From: Rhodococcus sp. KRD162
GTDB taxonomy: Bacteria > Actinomycetota > Actinomycetes > Mycobacteriales > Mycobacteriaceae
Assembly: GCF_017168335.1 (NCBI RefSeq)
Contig: NZ_JABFAU010000003.1
Location: forward strand, 864,842 to 928,841
Length of the DNA stretch: 64,000 bases
Direction: 5' to 3'
Made by a program: the position numbers and the translations under genes. A model generated the notes under the pieces. That model had not been told where the DNA came from. It saw only the letters and a list, made by a program, of their open reading frames with translations, and ran no database searches. Within the stretch, counting starts at the first letter, position 1. Each line of letters starts with the position of its first letter. Shown in pieces: positions 52,323-63,603 of this stretch.

Positions 52323-53297
52323 TCAGCCTGCCGTCAGCGAGCCCTCCCGACGACGACGCACACTCCCCGGGGAGACCCCGGTTTCGCGTTTGAATGCCTT
52401 GCTGAACGCCGCCTCCGAGAGATATCCGCTACGCCGTGCCAATTCGGCCACCGAAACATCGCCCGACCGAAGGCTGTCCTGGGCGATCTGCATCCGCCAC
52501 ATCGACAGGTAGCGCATCACCGATTCACCGACCAGCTCGGTGAATCGAGCAGAGAAGGCCGAACGAGACATCTTCACCTCGGCAGCCAGCGCGGCAACCG
52601 TCCACTGCGCGTCGGGGTTTCGATGAATGAGGGCGAGCGCGGCCCCGATCCGAGAATCCGTGAGTGCGCCGAGCCATCCGGACCGTGCCCGCTCGTCGTC
52701 CGCCATCCACGACCGCAGAGCCTGGATCACCAGCACATCGGACAGCCTGGTGATGATCGCTTCTCCCCCGGGCTCGAGCGAGGTCGCCTCGTCGGCAACC
52801 ATGGCCAGCAGCGACTGCATCCGCGACTGCCGCGGGCCCGAATCCGCCTCGATGACGACAAGCGCAGGCAACACTCCGATCAGTTGCTGCGCCGCCGGAT
52901 GGTCCAGTCGCACTGCGCCGCACATGAGCGTCGCACTCGGTTCGCCGGTGCCGCTGCGGATGACCGCATATCGATCGCTGACATAGTCGTGCGGAAGGTC
53001 GTAGACGACAGGTGCACTCTCCGCAGCATCGTCATCGCTGGCGAGCACGTGCCCGCGGCCGTGCGGAACCAGCGCGAAGTCACCGGGAACGAGATCGCGA
53101 GTGGGATTGCCGGGCACCGACAACCGACAACGACCGCTGACGACGGTGTGAAACCAGAGCGCGTCCTCCATGGCCGGCAATTCCAAGCCCCACGACCCGG
53201 CCAGTTCGGATCTGCAGTAGAACGATCCGGTCATTCGCAGAAAGTGCAGCGCTTCCCCGAGACGATCGGGCGACTTCCACGGGTCGAGTCCTCGCAT
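52323..53297 (-). CDS. AraC-family regulator with cupin sensor
   Basis: The 324-residue protein has an N-terminal cupin_6-type sensor (about 10-190), with LWFHTVVSGRCRLSVPG and LVPGDFALVPHGRGH, and a C-terminal AraC DNA-binding domain with MSRSAFSARFTELVG and ELARRSGYLSEAAFSKAFKRETG. The start ATG at 53297 is an internal Met of a longer open frame. It is divergent from the small NmrA-like frame and the DUF1772 gene, the usual arrangement for this family, so it probably controls them. Confidence 0.88.
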   Translation of the reverse strand: MRGLDPWKSPDRLGEALHFLRMTGSFYCRSELAGSWGLELPAMEDALWFHTVVSGRCRLSVPGNPTRDLVPGDFALVPHGRGHVLASDDDAAESAPVVYDLPHDYVSDRYAVIRSGTGEPSATLMCGAVRLDHPAAQQLIGVLPALVVIEADSGPRQSRMQSLLAMVADEATSLEPGGEAIITRLSDVLVIQALRSWMADDERARSGWLGALTDSRIGAALALIHRNPDAQWTVAALAAEVKMSRSAFSARFTELVGESVMRYLSMWRMQIAQDSLRSGDVSVAELARRSGYLSEAAFSKAFKRETGVSPGSVRRRREGSLTAG

Positions 53298-53422
53298 GTA
53301 TCGATCGTCCCACAGCCTGGACGATTGGACATCTTTTCGAGCCGAAAGATCATTGTTCATCCAGCTGCGCACGTTCAGAGTGGATGGAGTCACCACAGGA
53401 GCCGAACGGAAGGAACGCCGTC

Positions 53423-53545
53423 ATGATCACGATTCCGGGAGCGACCGATCGGGTTGGATCTCACGTCGCCGAGACACAAAACAGCGCCGAGCCCTCCTTC
53501 GACGAGTTCGCGAACTCGATCCCGGCACCGGTTCCCGTGCCATGA
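53423..53545 (+). pseudogene. Shrunken NmrA-like NAD(P)-binding reading frame
   Basis: A 40-residue frame begins MITIPGATDRVGSHVAE, the first Rossmann strand and loop of NmrA/SDR proteins, with an Asp in place of a usual Gly. It then jumps to FDEFANSIPAPVPVP, which looks like a C-terminal piece. An AAGGAA ribosome-binding site precedes it and its stop overlaps the DUF1772 ATG. An internal deletion of a full-length NmrA gene, leaving translation signals intact, is the most likely reading. Confidence 0.6.
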
Positions 53546-54033
53546 TCGACCGAATAGCCTCGGCAACAACACTTCTCGGCGCAATTGGATCAGCGTTGAT
53601 GGCGGGAGTACTGCTGGCGTTCTCGATCAGTGTGCTGCCCGGATTGAAAACCCTTCCGGTTCCGATCGCAATGGCGTCGATGCAGAGCGCCAATTCCGCG
53701 ATCCTCAATCCGCTCTTTCTGATCCTCTTCATGGGCACCGCGCTGTCCTGCGTGGTGGCAGCCGTGCTGAGTCCGTTCACCGACAGCGGCCGGTGGGCAT
53801 TGATCGTCGCCGGTGCCGTCTTGTACGTGGTGGGCTGCTTCGCGGTGACGGTCACGCTGAACGTGCCGCTGAACGACGCCTTGGCTGCCGCCGATTCGTC
53901 CAGTGCAGCAGCAGTGGCGACGTGGGAAGGGTTCACCACGAAGTGGGTTCTGTGGAACAACGTCCGCACCGTCGCCGCGGCGGGGGCCTGCGCCGCGCTG
54001 ATCCTGGGTCAGGGCAGATCGGCGTTGGGCTGA
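53542..54033 (+). CDS. DUF1772 membrane protein
   Basis: The 163-residue protein has four hydrophobic helices (LLGAIGSALMAGVLLAFSI, AILNPLFLILFMGTALSC, WALIVAGAVLYVVGCFAV and a C-terminal one) and a DUF1772 NVPLNDALA motif. Members are often next to NAD(P)-binding NmrA-like genes and a cupin AraC regulator, as here. The function is unknown. The start ATG overlaps the stop of the NmrA remnant as ATGA, so it may depend on the remnant's ribosome-binding site. Its 3' end overlaps the next convergent gene by 25 bp. Confidence 0.83.
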   Translation: MIDRIASATTLLGAIGSALMAGVLLAFSISVLPGLKTLPVPIAMASMQSANSAILNPLFLILFMGTALSCVVAAVLSPFTDSGRWALIVAGAVLYVVGCFAVTVTLNVPLNDALAAADSSSAAAVATWEGFTTKWVLWNNVRTVAAAGACAALILGQGRSALG

Positions 54034-54221
54034 TCCGATTCCGAATCCTGGTGCCGCTTACGGATTTCTTCCTCGAACCGCGCGATGAGGTGATCGGTGT
54101 CGGCGGTCGAGACGTTCCGGGCACCTTCGTCCATCGACGCGTCACGCCCGCGGCGCAATGCAGCGAGTTCGGCTTCGAGTTCGTTGTTGTCGAGTACACG
54201 TGGATCCAACATGACCTCCAT
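54009..54221 (-). CDS. Small acidic protein of the DUF6158 type
   Basis: The 70-residue protein is helical and charged, with ELEAELAALRRGRD and DTDHLIARFEEEIRKRH, like the DUF6158 family of actinobacteria. It has no membrane segment. The ATG at 54221 follows a GAGAGGGGG site. It is convergent with the DUF1772 gene (25-bp overlap) and divergent from the glycosylase gene. The function is unknown. Confidence 0.72.
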   Translation of the reverse strand: MEVMLDPRVLDNNELEAELAALRRGRDASMDEGARNVSTADTDHLIARFEEEIRKRHQDSESDQPNADLP

Positions 54222-54269
54222 TGTGGCCCCCTCTCCGATGCCTCGCCAGGGGTTTGCTGTAATCGCGCC

Positions 54270-54794
54270 ATGAACGTCGTGCACAGTTTCGCGCCCATCG
54301 TCGACCGGAACGCCACAACCCTGATTCTGGGCTCCATGCCCGGTGTCGCGTCGCTGGAGGCGCAGCAGTACTACGCCCATCCGCGAAGTGCGTTCTGGCC
54401 GATCATGGGAAGCCTGTTCGGTGCCGGCCTAGATCTCCCGTACGACGCGCGCACCGCGCGACTTCGAAGCCACGGGATCGCCGTCTGGGACGTGCTGAAG
54501 CTGTGCACGCGCCAGGGCAGTCTCGACTCGGCGATAGTCGAATCGTCCATCGTCACCAACGATTTCGATGGATTGTTCGCGGAGTACGCGAGTATCGACA
54601 GGGTGTTCTTCAACGGGGCCAAAGCGGCCGAGAGCTACCGCCGGTACGTGGGGAAACCGGAAACGCTTCCCCACGTGAGCTTCACCCGCCTGCCGTCGAC
54701 CAGTCCTGCGCATGCCGCACTGAGCGGCGATGCGAAAATCCGCGCATGGTCGGCTGCGCTCAGGCCCGCACCCGCTTCGGGAAGTGCCGGATGA
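54270..54794 (+). CDS. DNA-deoxyinosine glycosylase (UDG superfamily)
   Basis: Removes hypoxanthine and related bases from DNA. The 174-residue protein matches the family 6 hypoxanthine-DNA glycosylase pattern: ILGSMPGVASLEAQQYYAHPRSAFWPIM near the N-terminus and LPSTSPAHAAL near the C-terminus. Its 3' end overlaps tesB by 35 bp on the opposite strand. It is one of several repair genes in the window. Confidence 0.88.
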   Translation: MNVVHSFAPIVDRNATTLILGSMPGVASLEAQQYYAHPRSAFWPIMGSLFGAGLDLPYDARTARLRSHGIAVWDVLKLCTRQGSLDSAIVESSIVTNDFDGLFAEYASIDRVFFNGAKAAESYRRYVGKPETLPHVSFTRLPSTSPAHAALSGDAKIRAWSAALRPAPASGSAG

Positions 54795-55686
54795 GCCCTT
54801 CCTGCACGACGGTGGCCAGCAACTGACCGTCCATCGAGAAGAATCGACCCGTGGCCAGGCCACGAGAACCGGCAGCGACCGGTGATTCGGTGGCGTAGAG
54901 AGCCCACTCGTCGAATCTGAAGGGCCGGTGGAACCAGATGGAGTGGTTGACCGTCGCCGCGACGATGCGATCGAGTCCCCATGACAGTCCGTGGGTGGTG
55001 ATGATCGAATCGAGCACCGTGGTGTCCGACGCGTAGCCCATGGTCGCGGCGTGAAAGATCGGGTCGTCGGGTAGAGCCCCGTCGGCCTTCATCCACACCC
55101 GATTGTGATTGAGCTTCTCCCCGGTGCCGTGCATGATCCACGCCGGATCATTCGCGTATCGCATGTCGATCGGCTTGAGGGCGTCGACGAACATCTGCAG
55201 TCGATCCTCGTAGCCGACGAAATGATCGCCCAGGGGTGGCAGCGCGTCGGGGTACGGAACCTCGGGAACCTCGACACTGTGCTCCAGGCCTTTCCCGAAG
55301 TCCTGGAAGGCAGCAAGCATCACGAACAGCTCGTTACCGTCCTGCACTGCGGTGACCTGACGGTTGGCGAAGGCGCGGCCGTCGCGTTGACGACCGACGC
55401 GGTACTCGATCGGCTTGTGGACGTCACCACCGCGAATGAAGTGCGCGTTGATCGCGTGGACGTCGCGCGAGGTGCCGGACACGGTGCGGCCTGCCGCGAT
55501 CAGGGCCTGAGCGACCAGTTGCCCCCCGAACGTTCGGCTCCCCACCTTCTCCGGGTGAACACCGACGAACACGTCCTCCTCGATCTCCTCGAGTGCGAGG
55601 AGATCGAGGAGTGTCTCGAGATCAGTCTTCACCGCTGTACTGCTCGGCGCGCTCTCGCTGCCGCCGTTTCCCCCCGCTTCGACCAC
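54760..55686 (-). CDS. tesB: Acyl-CoA thioesterase II
   Basis: Hydrolyses acyl-CoA to free acid and CoA. The 308-residue protein has two hot-dog domains with HPEKVGSRTFGGQLVAQAL in the first and TVNHSIWFHRPFRFDEWAL in the second, the TesB layout with a catalytic Asp/Gln/Thr triad. The GTG start at 55686 abuts the pyk stop. The tesB-pyk order is the same in M. tuberculosis. Confidence 0.94.
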   Translation of the reverse strand: MVEAGGNGGSESAPSSTAVKTDLETLLDLLALEEIEEDVFVGVHPEKVGSRTFGGQLVAQALIAAGRTVSGTSRDVHAINAHFIRGGDVHKPIEYRVGRQRDGRAFANRQVTAVQDGNELFVMLAAFQDFGKGLEHSVEVPEVPYPDALPPLGDHFVGYEDRLQMFVDALKPIDMRYANDPAWIMHGTGEKLNHNRVWMKADGALPDDPIFHAATMGYASDTTVLDSIITTHGLSWGLDRIVAATVNHSIWFHRPFRFDEWALYATESPVAAGSRGLATGRFFSMDGQLLATVVQEGLIRHFPKRVRA

Positions 55687-57105
<1,419 letters not shown>

Positions 57106-57112
57106 GAAAGCG

Positions 57113-57118
57113 AGCCTA
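57113..57118 (-). promoter_or_regulatory. pyk -10 element
   Basis: TAGGCT on the minus strand, with seven bases between it and the pyk GTG, the spacing expected if transcription starts at the first codon. Confidence 0.5.
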
Positions 57119-57164
57119 GCCGCTGGAGGCCGCGTTCTCTATCGCAGACACGTCCAGCTGAATA

Positions 57165-57178
57165 CTACCGATCGGTAG
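57165..57178. promoter_or_regulatory. 14-bp palindrome upstream of pyk
   Basis: CTACCGATCGGTAG is a perfect palindrome, 60-73 bases before the pyk start codon and close to the -35/-60 zone of its promoter. It has the form of a TetR-family operator. No regulator gene for it is nearby. Confidence 0.45.
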
Positions 57179-57227
57179 CCTCGCTGCGATGCTGCTGAAG
57201 CCGCCTGTACCGGTTCAGAGACGGGAG

Positions 57228-58733
57228 TCACACCACCGCGAGAGGCAGGGCAGTCGGGTGCACCGGCGACGGCAATTCCGAGTGCCCGGTGAGAAAAGCA
57301 TCGACACCGTGGGCCGCCGATCGACCTTCTGCGATCGCCCATACGACCAACGAAGCGCCGCGATGCGCATCTCCACAGACGAACACCCCGGGTGCCGTGG
57401 TCTGCCAATCGGGACCACACGAGAGCGCACCCCGCTTGGTCGGCGTCAGGCCGTACTCCTCGAGCAGCGGACCGTGCTCGACACCCTCGAATCCGATGGC
57501 GAACAACGCCAGATCACAGGGCAATTCGACCTCCTCACCGATGGGCGTGACGATCCGTCGACCGTCCGCGTCGCGCTGCACCTCGACCTCGGCGAGCACC
57601 ATGGCGCGAACATGCCCGCGCTCGTCGCCGAGAAATCGCTGAACCGCAACCTGATGACGTACGACGCCGCCCTCGGCGTGCGCGGGTGACGTGCGCAGCA
57701 CCAGGGGCCACGAGGGCCACGGTGAGAGACTGTCGTCTCGCGCCCCCGGTAGCGCCGGGTTGTAGTCGAGTTGGGTGACCGACGCCGCGCCTTGCCGGTG
57801 AGCGGTACCCAAGCAGTCGGCTCCGGTGTCACCGCCGCCGATGATCACCACGTGCTTGTCCGCAGCGGAGATCGTCGTGGGTCCGTCGCCTTCGCACTCC
57901 TTGTTCGACGGCACCAGGTGCTCCATCGCCAGGTGAATTCCGTCCAGGCCGCGGCCGATCACCTCGGTATTGTCGCGGGCCCGGAGAGCTCCGACGGCGA
58001 GCACCACCGCGTCGAACGATGTGCGCAGCTGTTCGACCGTGAAGTCGATACCCACCTCGCAATCGGTGACGAAATGCGTTCCCTCGGCTCGCATCTGCAT
58101 CAGACGCTGGTCGAGTACCGATTTTTCGAGCTTGAATTCCGGAATGCCGTATCGGAGCAGTCCGCCGAGGCGATCATCCCGCTCGTACACGGTGACGTCA
58201 TGGCCCGCGCGCGTGAGTTGTTGCGCCGCAGCCAATCCCGCCGGCCCCGATCCGACGACAGCAACCCGCTTACCGGTCGAGATCGTCGGCGGCTGTGGGA
58301 CGACACTGCCCTCTTCCCATGCCAGATCTGCGATCGTCTGCTCGACCCGCTTGATCGTGACGCTGCCACCGGTGGCCGCCTCGGAGATCGAGAGCACACA
58401 CGCCGATTCGCACGGTGCGGGGCACACCCGGCCGGTGAATTCCGGGAAATTGTTGGTCGCATGCAGTCGATCGCTCGCCGCATCCCAGCGACCACGGCGC
58501 ACCAGATCATTCCATTCGGGAATCAGATTTCCCAGTGGGCAACCTGCAGTTCCCGAGTGACAGAACGGAATTCCGCAATCCATACACCGACGCGCCTGAT
58601 CGGAGACCTCCGCTGCACGTTCGCTCGTCGGCTGGTGCGAGTACACCTCGTTCCAGTCCTTGACCCGCTCACTGATCGGACGCTTGGCAGCATCGCGTTT
58701 GACGACTTTGAGAAATCCTTGTGGATCAGCCAC
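57228..58733 (-). CDS. gltD: Glutamate synthase small subunit
   Basis: FAD- and NADPH-binding subunit that passes electrons to GltB. The 501-residue protein has an N-terminal Fe-S domain with [20 protein letters not shown] (about 50-70), CPAPCESAC, a dinucleotide motif [15 protein letters not shown] and [14 protein letters not shown]. The GTG at 58733 gives [10 protein letters not shown] and overlaps the gltB stop by eight bases. Confidence 0.95.
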   Translation of the reverse strand: MADPQGFLKVVKRDAAKRPISERVKDWNEVYSHQPTSERAAEVSDQARRCMDCGIPFCHSGTAGCPLGNLIPEWNDLVRRGRWDAASDRLHATNNFPEFTGRVCPAPCESACVLSISEAATGGSVTIKRVEQTIADLAWEEGSVVPQPPTISTGKRVAVVGSGPAGLAAAQQLTRAGHDVTVYERDDRLGGLLRYGIPEFKLEKSVLDQRLMQMRAEGTHFVTDCEVGIDFTVEQLRTSFDAVVLAVGALRARDNTEVIGRGLDGIHLAMEHLVPSNKECEGDGPTTISAADKHVVIIGGGDTGADCLGTAHRQGAASVTQLDYNPALPGARDDSLSPWPSWPLVLRTSPAHAEGGVVRHQVAVQRFLGDERGHVRAMVLAEVEVQRDADGRRIVTPIGEEVELPCDLALFAIGFEGVEHGPLLEEYGLTPTKRGALSCGPDWQTTAPGVFVCGDAHRGASLVVWAIAEGRSAAHGVDAFLTGHSELPSPVHPTALPLAVV

Positions 58734-61700
58734 GTGCAGCCTCCATGATCGCAGCATCGACGTCGCGCCCTTCGGCACGCGCCATTCGAGTCGCTTCCAG
58801 CACCCGCTGGTAGTCGACGGGCATGATTTTGGTGAACAGTGCAGACCGGCGGGGCCAGTCGGCCAACAACGAGGTCGCGACAGTGGAGCCCGTCCATCGT
58901 CGATGCTTGTCGACGGTCTCGCGCAGCCACATCAGATCGTCCGGGTCGGGGACCTGCAGTTCGACCATCGCCATGTTCACGTCGGCCGGATCCAGACCGA
59001 GGACGAACGCGATGCCGCCCGACATCCCCGCCGCCATGTTGCGGCCGGTCGGTCCGAGTACGACGACCCTGCCGCCGGTCATGTACTCGAAAGCGTGGTC
59101 GCCCACCCCCTCGTTCACCGCCACCGCTCCCGAGTTCCGGACCGCGAACCGCTCCCCTGCTTTGCCCCGCAGGTACACCTCGCCCGACGTCGCTCCGTAC
59201 AGAATGGTGTTGCCTGCGATCACGTTGTCCTCGGCGACGAACAGCGCATCCGGAGCGGGTCGCACGACGATCCGGCCCCCGGACAAGCCCTTGCCCACAT
59301 AATCGTTCGCGTCGCCGACCAGATCCAAGGTGATGCCCGGCGGCAGGAATGCTCCCAGCGACTGTCCGGCCGATCCGGTGAAGGCGATGTGAATCGTGTC
59401 GTCCGGCAGACCACCCGCACCGTAGCGTCGAGTGACCTCGGAGCCCAGAAGTGTGCCCACGGTGCGATTGACGTTACGTACCGGAAGCTCGAGGCGAACC
59501 GGATGCGAGTCCTCCAGCGCTCCCTCGGCCAACTGGATCAGCGTCCGATCGAGCGCGAGATCGAGGCCGTGGTCCTGCTCGCGTAGGCGTCGACGCTGCG
59601 TCATCGGTGCGCCCTGTCGGTCGACGGGCATCGCGAAGATCGGAGCCAGATCGAGCCCCTTGCTCTTCCAGTGCGCAACCCCTGCCGCAGTCTCGAGCAC
59701 ATCGGCGTGGCCGACTGCTTCGTCGATACTGCGGAATCCGAGCTGCGCGAGGTACTTTCGCACGTCCTCGGCGATGAACTTGAAGAAGTCCTCGAGGAAC
59801 TCGGGTTTGCCGGTGAACCGCTTGCGTAGTTCCGGGTTCTGCGTCGCAACGCCCACCGGGCACGTGTCGAGATGACAGACGCGCATCATGATGCAACCCG
59901 CCACGATCAGTGGAGCCGTCGAGAAGCCGAACTCTTCCGCACCGAGCAGTGCCGCCACGATGACGTCTCGACCGGTCCGCAGTCCTCCGTCGCACTGCAC
60001 GGTGATGCGATCACGCAAGCCGTTGAGGACCAGCGTCTGCTGGGCGTCGGCAAGCCCGATCTCCCACGGAGCACCGGCATGTTTGAGCGAGGTCAACGGA
60101 GCCGCGCCGGTTCCACCGTCGTATCCGGAGATCAGCACGACATCGGCGTGCGCCTTACTGACACCGGTCGCCACGGTCCCGACGCCGACGGAACTGACGA
60201 GCTTGACGTGCACGCGTGCGTTCTCGTTGGCGTTCTTGAGATCGTGAATCAGCTGTGCGAGATCCTCGATGGAATAGATGTCATGGTGCGGGGGCGGCGA
60301 AATCAGCCCGACGCCCGGCGTCGAATGCCGGGTCTTCGCCACCCACGGATACACCTTGTAGCCGGGCAACTGACCGCCCTCACCGGGCTTGGCACCCTGC
60401 GCCATCTTGATCTGAATATCCGTGGCATTGACGAGATAGTCGCTGGTGACGCCGAACCGACCACTGGCGACCTGTTTGACAGCGCTCCGGCGACTCGAGT
60501 CGTAGAGGCGATCGATGTCCTCGCCGCCTTCGCCCGAGTTGGATCGCGCGCCGAGGTTGTTCATCGCAACGGCCATCGTCTCGTGGGCTTCGGCGGAGAT
60601 CGATCCGTAGCTCATCGCACCGGTGTTGAACCGGGTGACGATCGACTCGACGGACTCCACCTCGTCGAGGGGCACCGGAGGCCGCACACCGTCTTTGAAC
60701 TCGAACATGCCGCGCAGGGCACCTCCTTCACGGGCGAGCCGATCCACCTCGTCGGTGTACTTCTGAAATACGTCGTATCGGCCGGTCCGCGTGGCGTGCT
60801 GCAACAGGAACACCGTCTCGGGTGTGAACAGATGCAGCTCTCCCTCGCGCCGGAACTGATACTCGCCGCCGATCTCGAGCCGACGGTGCACACGGTCGGT
60901 CGGATTCTCGGGGTATGCCCGCCGATGGCGCACCTTGACCTCCTCGGCGAGCACGTCGAGACCGACGCCGCCGAGCTTGGACGCAGTTCCTTTGAAGTAC
61001 TCGCGCACCACCTCGCGGTCGAGACCGACGGCTTCGAAAACCTGGGCTCCGGTGTACGAACCGACAGTCGAGATGCCCATCTTGGACATCACCTTCAGCA
61101 CACCCTTGCCGAGCCCGTACAGGTAGTTGCGCACTGCGACGGTCCGCTCGACCCCGGTCAGTTCGCCCTCACCCACCAGATCCTCGATCGACTCCATCGC
61201 CAGATACGGGTTGACTGCTGCGGCACCGAATCCGATGAGCAGCGCCAGGTGATGGACCTCGCGCGCGTCCCCGGATTCGACGACGAGGGCGACCTTGGTG
61301 CGCTCCTTGGTGCGAACGAGATGATGGTGCACCGCCGAGGTGGCGAGCAGTGACGGGATCGGTGCCCGAGTGTGGTCCGAATCGCGGTCGGAGATGATCA
61401 GCGTGCGGTATCCGGCGGCGATCGCCTCCGATGCCCCGGCGCGCAGCTCCTCGATCGCCTCGGCGAGACCGTCACCGCCGCGTTCGACCTCGTACAGGCC
61501 GCGCAGTACCGTCGCCGACAGTCCGGGATGGTCCCCGTCCTCGTTGATGTGAATGATCTTGTTGAGCTCGTCGTTGTCGAGCACCGGCCACGGCAACACG
61601 ATCTGCCTGCACGATGCCGCGGTGGGCTCGAGCAAATTCTGCTCCGGACCCATTACCCGCGAGAGCGAGGTCACGATCTCCTCACGGATCGAATCGAGCG

Positions 61701-63309
61701 GTGGATTGGTGACCTGGGCGAACAGTTCGATGAAGTAGTCGTAGAGCTGGCGTGAGCGCTGCGACATCACCGCAGAAGGTGTGTCGGTACCCATCGAACC
61801 CAGTGGTTCTCCCCCGGAAGCGGCCATCGGCGTCAGTACGACGCGAAGGTCTTCCTCGGTGTATCCGAATGCGACCTGCCTACGAACCACGGACTCGTGG
61901 TTGTACTGGACGTGTGCGCGCTCGGGCAAGCTCTTGATTTCCAGCAGGCCGGCATGCAGCCACTCCTGGTAGGGGTGTTCGGTTGCCAATTGGAGCTTGA
62001 TCTCGTCATCGGGAACCAATCGGCCCGCGGCGGTATCTATCAGGAACATCTTTCCGGGCTCGAGGCGTCCCTTGGCCACGACCTCGGATTGCGGCACATC
62101 GAGTACACCGGCTTCGCTTGCGAGAATCACTCGCCCGTCGACCGTCTGCCACCACCGCCCTGGCCGAAGACCGTTGCGGTCCAGAACCGCTCCGACGTAG
62201 CTACCGTCGGTGAACGTCACACAGGCCGGCCCGTCCCATGCCTCCATCATCGAGGAGTGGAACTGGTAGAACGCTCGCACCCGCGGGTCCATCGTGCGGT
62301 GGTTCTCCCACGGTTCGGGCACCATCATCATGACCACGTGGGGCACACTGCGCCCACCCAGATGCAGTAGTTCGAGTACTTCGTCCAGGGACACCGAATC
62401 CGATGCATCGGGATTGCAGATCGGGAACAACCGCTCGAGGTCACCAGGGATCAGATCGCTCGACAGCAACGCTTCTCGGGCACGCATGCGATTGCGATTG
62501 CCTTTGACGGTATTGATCTCACCGTTGTGGGCGACGTAACGATGCGGGTGCGCCAGCGGCCACGACGGGAACGTATTCGTCGAGAATCGACTGTGAACAA
62601 TGGCAATTGCACTCTTGCACAACGGATTACGCAGTTCCGGAAAGTACAGCGGCAACTGCATGGTGGTGAGCATGCCCTTGTAGACGATGGTCCGCGAGGA
62701 CAGCGACGGAAAGAACAGTCCCGATCCGTCGGACTCGATCTCGGGGGTGACCCGCTCGGATCGCTTACGCAGTCCGTACACCAACCGATCGAGCGCAAGA
62801 CCGGCCGGACGCGCGCCGTCGACCTCGGGAGCGGTGACGAACAGGTAGCTCATGTACGGCATGCAGCCCAGTGCCGTGACTCCGACGTCGGCTCGATCCG
62901 GATCGACCTCGACCGGAACCCAGCCGAGGACCTCCAGACCTTCTTCTGCCGCAACGGTTTCGACGCGATCCACGGCGATCGCACGCTCACGGAGCCCCTG
63001 CGGCAGAAAGCACACTCCGGCCGCGAACGTGTTGTCGCCATCGGCATCGGGGGCAGGGAGATCGAAGGGTGCAAGTGAGGCGAGGAGTTCGACCGGCAGC
63101 TGAATCAGGATGCCCGCACCGTCGCCGCTGTTGGGCTCGGCTCCGGCCGCTCCACGGTGTTCGAGATTCTCCAATGCGAGAACACCATCCGCCACGATGT
63201 CGTGGGAACGTCGACCTGCGATGTCGGCGATCATCGCAACGCCGCAGGAATCCTTCTCCGCACTCGGGTCGTACAGGCCCTGCTCTGCAGGCATCCGAGA
63301 AAACAGCAC
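58726..63309 (-). CDS. gltB: Glutamate synthase large subunit
   Basis: Makes two glutamates from glutamine and 2-oxoglutarate. The 1527-residue protein has an N-terminal Ntn amidotransferase whose catalytic Cys is in SCGVAM (residue 22 before removal of a propeptide), a central linker, the FMN-binding synthase domain with [14 protein letters not shown] and CNTD-type Cys cluster ([15 protein letters not shown]), and a C-terminal beta-helix domain. The GTG at 63309 has GGAGG eight bases upstream; the longer open frame to 63543 was not used. Length equals that of mycobacterial GltB. Confidence 0.95.
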   Translation of the reverse strand: MLFSRMPAEQGLYDPSAEKDSCGVAMIADIAGRRSHDIVADGVLALENLEHRGAAGAEPNSGDGAGILIQLPVELLASLAPFDLPAPDADGDNTFAAGVCFLPQGLRERAIAVDRVETVAAEEGLEVLGWVPVEVDPDRADVGVTALGCMPYMSYLFVTAPEVDGARPAGLALDRLVYGLRKRSERVTPEIESDGSGLFFPSLSSRTIVYKGMLTTMQLPLYFPELRNPLCKSAIAIVHSRFSTNTFPSWPLAHPHRYVAHNGEINTVKGNRNRMRAREALLSSDLIPGDLERLFPICNPDASDSVSLDEVLELLHLGGRSVPHVVMMMVPEPWENHRTMDPRVRAFYQFHSSMMEAWDGPACVTFTDGSYVGAVLDRNGLRPGRWWQTVDGRVILASEAGVLDVPQSEVVAKGRLEPGKMFLIDTAAGRLVPDDEIKLQLATEHPYQEWLHAGLLEIKSLPERAHVQYNHESVVRRQVAFGYTEEDLRVVLTPMAASGGEPLGSMGTDTPSAVMSQRSRQLYDYFIELFAQVTNPPLDSIREEIVTSLSRVMGPEQNLLEPTAASCRQIVLPWPVLDNDELNKIIHINEDGDHPGLSATVLRGLYEVERGGDGLAEAIEELRAGASEAIAAGYRTLIISDRDSDHTRAPIPSLLATSAVHHHLVRTKERTKVALVVESGDAREVHHLALLIGFGAAAVNPYLAMESIEDLVGEGELTGVERTVAVRNYLYGLGKGVLKVMSKMGISTVGSYTGAQVFEAVGLDREVVREYFKGTASKLGGVGLDVLAEEVKVRHRRAYPENPTDRVHRRLEIGGEYQFRREGELHLFTPETVFLLQHATRTGRYDVFQKYTDEVDRLAREGGALRGMFEFKDGVRPPVPLDEVESVESIVTRFNTGAMSYGSISAEAHETMAVAMNNLGARSNSGEGGEDIDRLYDSSRRSAVKQVASGRFGVTSDYLVNATDIQIKMAQGAKPGEGGQLPGYKVYPWVAKTRHSTPGVGLISPPPHHDIYSIEDLAQLIHDLKNANENARVHVKLVSSVGVGTVATGVSKAHADVVLISGYDGGTGAAPLTSLKHAGAPWEIGLADAQQTLVLNGLRDRITVQCDGGLRTGRDVIVAALLGAEEFGFSTAPLIVAGCIMMRVCHLDTCPVGVATQNPELRKRFTGKPEFLEDFFKFIAEDVRKYLAQLGFRSIDEAVGHADVLETAAGVAHWKSKGLDLAPIFAMPVDRQGAPMTQRRRLREQDHGLDLALDRTLIQLAEGALEDSHPVRLELPVRNVNRTVGTLLGSEVTRRYGAGGLPDDTIHIAFTGSAGQSLGAFLPPGITLDLVGDANDYVGKGLSGGRIVVRPAPDALFVAEDNVIAGNTILYGATSGEVYLRGKAGERFAVRNSGAVAVNEGVGDHAFEYMTGGRVVVLGPTGRNMAAGMSGGIAFVLGLDPADVNMAMVELQVPDPDDLMWLRETVDKHRRWTGSTVATSLLADWPRRSALFTKIMPVDYQRVLEATRMARAEGRDVDAAIMEAARG

Positions 63310-63486
63310 TACGCTCACCTCCACATAGGCCGGAGGGTCGCGACGGCAGTGCAGTGATCTATGTGCTGCACCGTAAGTCTCGGCAACCCCGCCGACTCCT
63401 CGACTCATCTCGACCGACGTGGTCGAACGAGCCGAACTACAAATGCCTGTCGGGTTTTGACCGGGACAACTCTGGCCCGCGAAAGA

Positions 63487-63518
63487 ATCCGGGATCGCTC
63501 CCGGATGGCGAAATCCTA
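63487..63518 (-). promoter_or_regulatory. gltB promoter -10 with immediate leader hairpin
   Basis: On the minus strand TAGGAT (63513-63518) is followed by a stem ATCCGGGA / TCCCGGAT (63487-63506, 4-nt loop). The hairpin begins right at the expected transcription start, and the remaining leader to gltB is about 180 nt. A second stem GTGCAG/CTGCAC lies further down. The rest of the 294-nt gap holds nothing else I can identify. Confidence 0.45.
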
Positions 63519-63603
63519 GCAGCTGACATCGCCGCAGTGGCACTCACGAATACCGGGGCACTGCATTGCGTCAGTGCTTGATTCCCTCGATGCTTCTACG
63601 CTG

